DNA from: Acididesulfobacillus acetoxydans
Lineage (GTDB): Bacteria; Bacillota; Desulfitobacteriia; Desulfitobacteriales; Desulfitobacteriaceae
Assembly (NCBI RefSeq): GCF_900016645.1
Contig: NZ_CDGJ01000012.1
Length of the DNA: 21,497 bases
Direction: 5' to 3' (one strand)
Part shown: positions 15,974-21,497 of the stretch, in pieces
Layout: the number at the start of each line of letters is the position of its first letter
Numbering within the stretch: position 1 is the stretch's first letter
Made by a program: the position numbers and the translations under genes
The notes under the pieces: generated by a model
What the model was told of the DNA's origin: nothing
The model's input: only the letters and a program-made list of their open reading frames with translations
The model's database searches: none

Positions 15974-17032
15974 ATGAAAATGGTTTTTCGCTGGTATGGC
16001 GAAGGGAATGATACGGTGACACTGGAGCAGATCCGGCAGATCCCGGGTGTTTCAGGCATCGTCTGGGCGCTGCACGATGTGCCGGCCGGAGAAGACTGGC
16101 CTATGGAAAAAATCCTGGCGGTCAAGAAGCGGGCGGATCAGTACGGATTCAGCCTGGACGTCGTCGAAAGCGTCAACGTGCACGAGGACATTAAACTGGG
16201 GCTTAAGACGCGGGATCGTTACATCGAAAACTATAAAAAGACGATTGCCAAGCTGGCCCAAGTCGGAGTCAAAGTGATCTGTTACAATTTCATGCCGATT
16301 TTCGATTGGACGAGGACGGACATGGCCAGGAGGCTGGATGACGGATCAACGGCTCTCTTCTATGAAAATGCTAAAATCAAGGACATGGATCCGATGGAAT
16401 TGGTGAGCGAGATCGCCTCCAATCCCGACCTGACCATGCCCGGCTGGGAGCCGGAGCGCCTTAGCCGCTTGAACGAGCTTTTCGAAGCCTATAGGAATGT
16501 GACGGAAGAAGACTTGTGGCAGAACCTCAAGTATTTTCTGGAACAGATCATTCCTGTGGCGGAGGCGAATGACATAAAGATGGCCATTCACCCTGACGAT
16601 CCGCCCTGGCCGGTCTTCGGTCTGCCCCGGATTCTTACGGGTCAAGCCAATCTGAGACGGTTCTTGAAGCTGGTCGACAGTCCTTATAACGCACTGACAC
16701 TCTGCAGCGGTTCTCTTGGGGCGAATGCGGAGAATGACGTGCCCGCCATGGTCAGGGAATTCGTCGACCGGATCGCTTTTGCTCACATTCGAAACGTTCG
16801 AAGGTTTGACAACGGCGATTTTGTCGAGACCTCCCACCGGACCGGGGACGGTTCCCTGGACATCGTCGCGATCGTCAAAGCCTATTATGAAGGCGGGTTC
16901 ACGGGCTATGTCCGTCCTGACCACGGACGGCACATCTGGAATAAAAAGTGCCGGCCTGGCTACGGCCTCTACGACAGGGCGCTTGGTATCATGTACTTAT
17001 GGGGTGTTTGGGATACCTTGGAATCAAGATAG
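15974..17032 (+). CDS. uxuA: Mannonate dehydratase
   Basis: This metal-dependent TIM-barrel enzyme dehydrates D-mannonate to KDG. It begins KMVFRWYGEGNDTVTLEQI, which is characteristic of UxuA. Metal-site motifs are present: HPDDPPW (His206), TLCSGSLGA (Cys244), FAHIRNV (His271) and RPDHGRHIW near the C-terminus. Length 352 aa fits the Gram-positive form, shorter than E. coli (394). GGGGGA lies about 10 bases before the ATG. The gene is intact although its usual partner, fructuronate reductase, is only a chimeric fragment at 19155. Mannonate must therefore come from another reductase or from outside. Confidence 0.94.
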   Translation: MKMVFRWYGEGNDTVTLEQIRQIPGVSGIVWALHDVPAGEDWPMEKILAVKKRADQYGFSLDVVESVNVHEDIKLGLKTRDRYIENYKKTIAKLAQVGVKVICYNFMPIFDWTRTDMARRLDDGSTALFYENAKIKDMDPMELVSEIASNPDLTMPGWEPERLSRLNELFEAYRNVTEEDLWQNLKYFLEQIIPVAEANDIKMAIHPDDPPWPVFGLPRILTGQANLRRFLKLVDSPYNALTLCSGSLGANAENDVPAMVREFVDRIAFAHIRNVRRFDNGDFVETSHRTGDGSLDIVAIVKAYYEGGFTGYVRPDHGRHIWNKKCRPGYGLYDRALGIMYLWGVWDTLESR

Positions 17033-17054
17033 TGGATAAGAAAGGATGATTCTC

Positions 17055-17702
17055 ATGGCAACCAAGGAAGAAATCGTTTCCAGAATTAAAGAAGGCGGGC
17101 TGGTGGCCGTTGTCCGGGCGGAAAGCACGGAGCAGGCGTTCAAAATCACGGAAGCCTGTATCGCCGGCGGAGTCGTGGCGATTGAAATCACCTTCACCGT
17201 ACCCGGAGCCGCCGATCTCATTAAAGAATTGGCGGCAAAATACAAAAACGGTCCAATCATCATCGGCGCCGGGACCGTGCTCGATCCGGAAACCGCCAGA
17301 ACGGCCATTCTCGCCGGTGCGGAATACATCGTCAGCCCGAGCCTCAGCGTGGAAACCGTCAAGCTCTGCAACCGTTACCAAGTGCCTTGCATGCCGGGTG
17401 CGATGACAGTGAAAGAAGCTGTAGAGTGCATGGAAGCCGGTGCGGACATCGTCAAGATCTTCCCGGGGGAAGTGTTCGGACCGAAGATCATCAAAGCGAT
17501 CAAAGGACCTATCCCGCAAGCGGCCATGATGCCGACCGGCGGGGTCAGCCTCGATAACGTCGAAGAATGGATCAAGGCCGGTGCCGTCGCCGTAGGCGTC
17601 GGCGGCAGCCTGACCGCGGGCGCCAAGAAAGGCGACTACGAATCCATCACCACCATCGCCAAACAATTCATCGAGAAGATCAAGGCCGCCAGAGCGAAAT
17701 AG
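17055..17702 (+). CDS. eda: KDPG/KHG aldolase
   Basis: This cleaves 2-keto-3-deoxy-6-phosphogluconate into pyruvate and glyceraldehyde 3-phosphate, the last step of the uronate route. It is a small (about 215 aa) class I aldolase barrel: GGLVAVVRAES, AIEITFTVPGA (catalytic Glu), IGAGTVLDPETA, then DIVKIFPGEVFGPK, where Lys134 is the Schiff-base residue, and PTGGVSLDNVEEW. Start at the ATG at 17055 with AAAGGA upstream; an ATG 9 bases earlier overlaps that site. It follows uxuA by about 20 bases. A 287-base non-coding insert separates it from its partner kinase. Confidence 0.94.
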   Translation: MATKEEIVSRIKEGGLVAVVRAESTEQAFKITEACIAGGVVAIEITFTVPGAADLIKELAAKYKNGPIIIGAGTVLDPETARTAILAGAEYIVSPSLSVETVKLCNRYQVPCMPGAMTVKEAVECMEAGADIVKIFPGEVFGPKIIKAIKGPIPQAAMMPTGGVSLDNVEEWIKAGAVAVGVGGSLTAGAKKGDYESITTIAKQFIEKIKAARAK

Positions 17703-17799
17703 AAGACTTTGCTGCACTCGATACATCTGATAGGTGGGACTGCTTCTATACTCTTATTCTCGTATTTGCATGAGAAAAGCTGTAGTCAAGATAGCCCAA

Positions 17800-17956
17800 G
17801 GGATACAGCGGTAAGCGAACCATTAGGCATAGGCGCGTTAAGTGGAGGAAGCGTTACGGTTCACTTGCAGAAAGACCCTGAGGTTTGGTGCTTTAGCCGC
17901 GGAGCTGACGGAGTAGTGCCGGCGCCTTGGTGATTGGCCGCTGTATCCCGGGGGTA
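17800..17956 (+). ncRNA. Structured RNA candidate (R2) inserted between eda and the KDG kinase gene
   Basis: A perfect 12-bp stem GGGATACAGCGG (17800-17811) / CCGCTGTATCCC (17938-17949) encloses 126 bases. Inside it AAGCGAACC (17813-17821) pairs with GGTTCACTT (17858-17866) with one mismatch, and GGTGC (17887-17891) pairs with GCGCC (17922-17926). Such nested pairing over 150 bases is far beyond chance and there is no coding signal. The block ACCCTGAGGTTTGGTGC (17875-17891) is shared with the structured segment near 1.94 kb. The element ends a few bases before ATGA (17957). As I recall the HEARO (omega-RNA) literature, those RNAs insert just before ATGA or GTGA and often lack their IscB gene. 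Identity is therefore a guess; structure is strong. An ORF-less group II intron remnant is an alternative. Confidence 0.45.
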
Positions 17957-17998
17957 ATGAGGACTTGAGATAACGAAAGTGAAAGGAAAGTGATTGCA

Positions 17999-19099
17999 AT
18001 GTCCATAATCGATGTCAAGCCCAAAGAGAGCTGCCGCTACGATTGCATCTCTCTCGGAGAAGTCATGCTGCGCTTCGATCCCGGAAACGGTCGGATCAAA
18101 AATGCCCGGGAGTTCAAGGTCTGGGAAGGTGGCGGAGAGTATAACGTATCCCGGGGCTTAAGAAAATGTTTTGGCATGAACGTCGGTGTGGTCACCGCCT
18201 TGGCCGATAATGAAATTGGCCGGCTGGTGGAGGATTTCATTTTGCAGGGAGGCGTTGATTCGTCTCTGATCCAGTGGATTCCTTACGATGGAATCGGGCG
18301 TGTGGTTCGCAACGGGATGAACTTTACGGAAAGAGGGTTCGGCGTCCGCGGCGCCCTGGGCGTTTCCGACCGGGGGAATACCGCGGCCTCCCAACTCAAA
18401 AAGGGAGATATCGATTGGGACTATATTTTTGGCAAACTCGGCTCAAGGTGGTTTCACACCGGCGGCATCTTCGCTGCTTTGTCGGATACCACGCCGGATG
18501 TTGTTCTGGAAGCTGTGCAAACGGCCAAGAAGTACGGTACGATTGTCTCCTATGACCTCAACTACCGCCCGTCTCTCTGGAAGAGCATCGGCGGCCAGCC
18601 AAGAGCCCAAGAGGTCAACAAGGAATTGGCCAAGTATGTCGATGTAATGGTCGGCAATGAGGAAGACTTTACCGCTTCCCTGGGCTTTGAAGTCGAAGGA
18701 AATGACGCCAACCTGAAAGAACTGAATCTCGACGGTTACAAGAAGATGATCGACCAGGTAGTGAGAGCTTATCCGAACTTCAAGGTTGTTGCCACCACTC
18801 TGCGGACCGTTAAAACGGCAACGGTCAATGACTGGAGCGCGATGTGCTGGGCAGGCGGCAAGATCTACAAAGCCAATGCTTATGGTGGTCTGGAAATCTT
18901 CGACCGCGTGGGCGGCGGTGACAGTTTTGCCTCCGGTCTTATTTATGGTCTCATAACGACCGGGGATCCGGATAAAGCGGTCAATTATGGGGCCGCGCAC
19001 GGCGCCCTAGCCATGACCACACCCGGGGATACCTCGATGGCCAGCCTCAAGGAAGTGGAGAGTCTGATGAAGGGTGGCAGTGCCAGGGTGCAAAGATAG
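17999..19099 (+). CDS. kdgK: PfkB-family sugar kinase, probable 2-keto-3-deoxygluconate kinase
   Basis: This kinase would phosphorylate KDG to KDPG, the substrate of the upstream aldolase. It is a ribokinase/PfkB fold: substrate region SLGEVMLRFDPGNGRI and GGGEYNVSRGLRKCFG near the N-terminus, TGGIFAAL and SYDLNYRPSLW in the middle, and the anion-hole/catalytic motif GGGDSFASGLIYG (about 305-317, Asp308 as base). At 366 aa it is somewhat longer than common KdgK (about 310-340), as in several Firmicutes uronate clusters. I use the ATG at 17999 with AGGAAA upstream; a GTG at 17990 overlaps the ribosome site. The operon position makes KDG kinase the best call, but substrate specificity within PfkB proteins is not readable with certainty. 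Confidence 0.85.
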   Translation: MSIIDVKPKESCRYDCISLGEVMLRFDPGNGRIKNAREFKVWEGGGEYNVSRGLRKCFGMNVGVVTALADNEIGRLVEDFILQGGVDSSLIQWIPYDGIGRVVRNGMNFTERGFGVRGALGVSDRGNTAASQLKKGDIDWDYIFGKLGSRWFHTGGIFAALSDTTPDVVLEAVQTAKKYGTIVSYDLNYRPSLWKSIGGQPRAQEVNKELAKYVDVMVGNEEDFTASLGFEVEGNDANLKELNLDGYKKMIDQVVRAYPNFKVVATTLRTVKTATVNDWSAMCWAGGKIYKANAYGGLEIFDRVGGGDSFASGLIYGLITTGDPDKAVNYGAAHGALAMTTPGDTSMASLKEVESLMKGGSARVQR

Positions 19100-19154
19100 G
19101 CTCCTTGGATCATAATTGCCAGGAACCCACATTTCACGGAGGATTAATAGAGAG

Positions 19155-20087
19155 ATGCTGAATTTGAGCCAAGAAAGCTTAAAGAACGTCGAACCATGGG
19201 TAGAAGCAGGAATTGACCTGCCGGGATTTTCTTATAACGACATGATTGCTAGAACCGGAGAAAATCCTACTTGGGTACATTTTGGGGCCGGGAATATCTT
19301 TCGCGGGTTCGTTGCCGCTTTGCAACAAACACTCCTAAATAAGGGCAAAGCTGATACAGGCATTATAGCTGTGGAAGCATATGATCTGGAGATAATTGAT
19401 CGAATCTATGTCCCTTATGACAACCTTAGCCTGTTGGTCGTCATGAACCCTGACGGGACGCTGGTAAAAAAGGTAATTGGCAGTGTAGGTGAAGCGCTTG
19501 AAGGGGATATGTCGCGTCCGGGTGATTGGAAAAGGCTGAGGGAGATTTTTACTAAGCCGTCCCTGCAAACGGCCAGTTTTACTATCACGGAAAAAGGTTA
19601 CAGTCTTAAGAAAATGTCCGGGGCATATCTCGAAGATATACGGCAGGATATGCTGACCGGGCCTGAGCAGCCCCGGCACATCATGGCTAAGATTGCCTCT
19701 CTGGCCTATGCCAGATACCTGAACGGTGCATTTCCTCTAGCTTTTGTTAGTATGGACAACTGTTCCCATAACGGTGAAAAACTCCATGATTCCGTAGAGA
19801 CCATCGCACAAAAATGGGTTGAGAATGGACTGGCAGACAGTGAATTTGTGGCCTATATCAACGATCCAAATAAAGTCGCGTTAGAGCGGATCAAGAAATC
19901 GGTCACCATACCGGTCGTTGGGATCGGAGGGATCAAGGAAATGAACGTGAGTCAGGTCATGTCCGCCGGGATTGACGGGGTTGCAGTAGTGTCTGCTATC
20001 CTTGGGGCGGAAGACTGCTACGCGGCCGCCCGCCGGCTGCGGGAGCTTCTTATGAATTCAGAATTCAGAATAAAGCAAAGGATTTAA
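19155..20087 (+). CDS. Chimera: UxuB (fructuronate reductase) N-terminus fused to ThiE C-terminus
   Basis: One uninterrupted 310-codon frame joins two unrelated proteins. Residues 1 to about 241 are a mannitol dehydrogenase family reductase of the UxuB type: WVHFGAGNIFRGF (dinucleotide site), FTITEKGYSLKK, FPLAFVSMDNCSHNGEKL and AYINDPNKV. From about residue 242 (nt 19878) the match is the end of thiamine phosphate synthase ThiE: IPVVGIGGIKEMNVSQVMSAGIDGVAVVSAIL. The reductase lacks its C-terminal catalytic domain and the ThiE lacks its N-terminal half, so neither activity is expected. The in-frame join points to a deletion whose intervening DNA is gone. GGAGG stands about 12 bases before the ATG at 19155. 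GC is lower than in the preceding kinase. Confidence 0.8.
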   Translation: MLNLSQESLKNVEPWVEAGIDLPGFSYNDMIARTGENPTWVHFGAGNIFRGFVAALQQTLLNKGKADTGIIAVEAYDLEIIDRIYVPYDNLSLLVVMNPDGTLVKKVIGSVGEALEGDMSRPGDWKRLREIFTKPSLQTASFTITEKGYSLKKMSGAYLEDIRQDMLTGPEQPRHIMAKIASLAYARYLNGAFPLAFVSMDNCSHNGEKLHDSVETIAQKWVENGLADSEFVAYINDPNKVALERIKKSVTIPVVGIGGIKEMNVSQVMSAGIDGVAVVSAILGAEDCYAAARRLRELLMNSEFRIKQRI

Positions 20088-20161
20088 GGCTTCATCGCAT
20101 TCGGCATATCTGCGAAGCAAAACTCATTTAGAGGAACTCCGCTTGACAGTTTTTCGTGGGT

Positions 20162-20681
20162 TTAGGCCTCCGTTAATCTTCTGATTCTCAGGCGCCAAGG
20201 TGTGCCGGACAGGGTCGAAGTAAAGCTCCTGCCGAGTTCGAGGGTCTTCCCTTTATGAACACAGGTGAGGAATCTAAAATCTTTAACGAGGTATAGCGCT
20301 GCAAGCCCAGCCCCAACTGTAAGTGCGCGGTTCCTGTGGATCTGGGAAGAATGTGCAGATCCACTTCCACTTCCAGCGTCTCCCGGGGGATGTCCGCGCG
20401 CGGATCGGACAAGGAGGCGAGGAGTTCGGTAACCATCCGGTTCTGCAGGGCCGGGGCGGAGGCTTGAGAAGCGAGCTGATTCTGGGCGGTTTTTAAAAAC
20501 GGCCACAATGTGTCTGCAGGCTCCTGTGTGATCGCCATAAGAAAGGCAATGACAGTCACAGGACATTATTGAGCCGTCTTTGGACCGTTTGCGCGCGATA
20601 ATGGACTATCCCCTCCTCGTAAGCTTGTCGGCTGGAGGCTAGGGCGGAAATGATATTTTCCGGAATGTCTAGATTAGGCAT
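20162..20681 (-). pseudogene. SWIM zinc-finger / SNF2-type helicase, decayed N-terminal fragment
   Basis: Read leftwards from an ATG at 20681 (AAGGAG upstream) the sequence gives MPNLDIPENIISALAS and RQAYEEGIVHYRAQ, typical of SWIM-protein N-termini. A second frame gives CDCHCLSYGDHTGACRHIVAV, a CxC...CxH SWIM zinc-binding motif. A third frame gives MVTELLASLSDPRADI and GTAHLQLGLGL, and then the second frame again gives LYLVKDFRFL and GKTLELGRSF, resembling the domain in front of bacterial SNF2 helicases. The protein is thus split over all three minus frames and stops at 20162, before any helicase motifs. Identification rests on pattern only; the frameshifts are clear. It explains the overlapping minus-strand frames here. 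Confidence 0.6.
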
Positions 20682-20746
20682 GGACGAATACTCCTTTATT
20701 GGAATGGGGGATGGATGAGGCCTTTACCCCCATAGCATAACAGTCT

Positions 20747-20794
20747 TTGACAATTTTTACGGTATTAAACTAATTCACGGAAAACCGTAAAAAT
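20747..20794. promoter_or_regulatory. Promoter -35 box followed by an 11-bp inverted repeat
   Basis: TTGACA (20747-20752) is directly followed by ATTTTTACGGT (20753-20763), whose exact complement ACCGTAAAAAT lies at 20784-20794, 20 bases away. The -10 element is unclear (TAATTC at 20771 after 18 bases is weak). The repeat spans the region where polymerase would bind, so it could be an operator for cbiM; a bidirectional hairpin is an alternative. The rest of 20682-20870 holds no gene I can support. Confidence 0.4.
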
Positions 20795-20870
20795 AAGTGC
20801 CAAGTAAGGTGTAACGGATTCTTCAGACTCATTGCCTAAAAATAAAATAAAAATATGTTCAGGATCAAGA

Positions 20871-20971
20871 AGGTATTCTGGTGACTGTGTCGAATACCTA
20901 ATTAACGGGTGAGGCACCTGAAGAAAACGCGATCGGCATTCTCGATTAGCACAGCGGTTGTGCCAGCCTCA
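20871..20971 (+). ncRNA. Leader RNA of cbiM: candidate riboswitch aptamer of uncertain class
   Basis: An 8-bp hairpin AGGTATTC/GAATACCT (20871-20899) is followed by a compact three-way junction: TGAGGC (20910-20915) with GCCTCA (20966-20971) encloses GATCG/CGATT (20931-20947, one G-T pair) and GCACA-gcggt-TGTGC (20949-20963). The junction strand reads ACCTGAAGAAAACGC. It stands about 30 bases before an intrinsic terminator and then cbiM, the layout of a transcription-attenuating riboswitch. Cobalamin or cobalt/nickel sensing would suit the gene, but the full cobalamin-riboswitch core and B12 box are not present in recognisable form. Confidence 0.45.
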
Positions 20972-21001
20972 AAGTCAGTTTGTTTCCAAAATTAAAGATT
21001 T

Positions 21002-21060
21002 AAAAAAGGCCATGGAGGTCCGACTTAATTACGGGTCTCTCTATGGTCTTTTCTTTTTTA
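21002..21060 (+). terminator. Intrinsic terminator in the cbiM leader (attenuator)
   Basis: AAAAGGCCATGGAG (from 21004) pairs with CTCTATGGTCTTTT (ending about 21052) as a 14-bp stem with two G-T pairs and runs into a T-rich tract. It lies about 100 bases before the cbiM start and after the structured leader. As no gene upstream on this strand needs it, it is most likely a regulated leader terminator. Confidence 0.8.
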
Positions 21061-21163
21061 GGAGAGGAGGGTAAGGCATGTGTAATTTCCAGTAAAGACA
21101 TAAATCGGCATGAACAAATCGGTATTAACAAAATTGGCTAATTAATGAGGGAGGGACCAGTCC

Positions 21164-21497
21164 ATGCATATTCCGGACGGATACTTAAGTCCGCAAACCG
21201 ATGCGCTGATGGGGATTGTGAGCGCCTCTGTCTTGGGCATTGCGGCTAAGAAGACTTCTAAAACACTGAGTGTTAAGAACATTCCTCTACTGTCTGTGGG
21301 TGCGGCCTTTTGTTTTACGCTGATGATGTTCAATGTTCCTATTCCCGATGGGACGACAGCACATGCGGTGGGCGGCTCGTTGCTGGCTATTTTGTTTGGT
21401 CCATGGACAGCGGCTATTGGTGTATCTATTGCCTTAGTGATACAGGCGATCTTTTTCGGGGATGGGGGTATTTTGGCCTTAGGGGCAAACATCTTCA
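21164..21497 (+). CDS. cbiM: Cobalt ECF transporter S component CbiM, 5' part
   Basis: CbiM is the membrane substrate-binding part of the CbiMNQO cobalt importer that serves cobalamin synthesis. The N-terminus MHIPDGYLSPQTD is diagnostic: the amino group and His2 help bind the metal, so the ATG at 21164 must be the true start. Hydrophobic segments SVLGIAAK, VGAAFCFTLMMFN and LLAILFGPWTAAIGVSIAL follow, with the conserved IPDGTTAHAVGG loop containing another metal-site His. GAGGGAGGG precedes the ATG. The gene runs off the window after 111 codons (family about 220-340 aa). Its leader holds a terminator and structured RNA, so expression is probably controlled by cobalt or cobalamin. Confidence 0.93.
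   Translation, partial: MHIPDGYLSPQTDALMGIVSASVLGIAAKKTSKTLSVKNIPLLSVGAAFCFTLMMFNVPIPDGTTAHAVGGSLLAILFGPWTAAIGVSIALVIQAIFFGDGGILALGANIF

Noticed and set aside
17709..17933. A 74-codon open frame in the gap between eda and the kinase gene
   Set aside because: It runs through the 12-bp inverted-repeat structure, has no homologous motif and no ribosome site.
20871..20971. Classical cobalamin riboswitch or M-box
   Set aside because: GGTGAGGC resembles the start of an M-box and AAGTCAG part of a B12 box, but the rest of either consensus is missing and the order of parts is wrong.
1..21497. CRISPR array, tRNA or rRNA genes
   Set aside because: I saw no regularly spaced repeats, cloverleaf-like sequences or rRNA motifs.

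Overview
The window looks like a Firmicutes chromosome, possibly Desulfitobacterium/Desulfosporosinus-like. This rests on strong AGGAGG-type ribosome sites, several TTG/GTG starts, an MsmX-style sugar ABC importer without its own ATPase, a GntR/FCD regulator and a cbiM cobalt gene. The genus is a guess; the general affiliation is an inference from gene style.

Layout. (1) 1-1710 is a graveyard of mobile DNA. A group II intron reverse transcriptase fragment is cut at a single N (550), followed by a reversed, frameshifted IS3-type transposase pair and an IS200/IS605-type Y1 transposase with an amber codon. (2) 1700-2100 is a GC-rich, stem-rich segment without a convincing gene. (3) 2100-9770 is a lower-GC operon (block A): FCD-type GntR regulator, sugar-binding lipoprotein, two permeases, split transketolase, a small cupin and an IolB-like bicupin, closed by a clear terminator at 9729. 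(4) 9833-10881 is a wrecked phosphofructokinase whose last reading frame runs into the C-terminus of an M24 peptidase. (5) 10899-19099 is a visibly GC-richer uronate cluster (block B): IolW-like dehydrogenase, second IolB-like protein, UxaB, UxaA, UxuA, Eda and a KdgK-like kinase, with a structured non-coding insert between the last two. (6) 19155-20087 is a lower-GC open chimera of UxuB N-terminus and ThiE C-terminus. (7) 20162-20681 is a reversed, decayed SWIM/SNF2 protein. (8) 20740-21497 is a structured leader with terminator and the start of cbiM.

How it works together. Block B supplies nearly the whole hexuronate route: tagaturonate to altronate to KDG, mannonate to KDG, KDG to KDPG, then pyruvate plus glyceraldehyde 3-phosphate. 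Uronate isomerase UxaC is absent, and fructuronate reductase UxuB is present only as the truncated chimera. Two IolB-family proteins, whose family chemistry is aldose-ketose isomerisation of a uronic acid, are the natural candidates for the missing isomerase. Block A alone (importer, two cupin isomerase candidates, catabolic-looking split transketolase, no kinase) has the layout expected of a transketolase-based route for an unphosphorylated acidic sugar, comparable to the sulfoquinovose transketolase pathway.

The best leads for something new are that block A route, the IolB-for-UxaC replacement, the pair of related structured RNAs (about 1.9 and 17.8 kb), and the cbiM leader. Three abrupt joins (550, 10548, 19877) show a heavily rearranged locus or, less interestingly, assembly errors.
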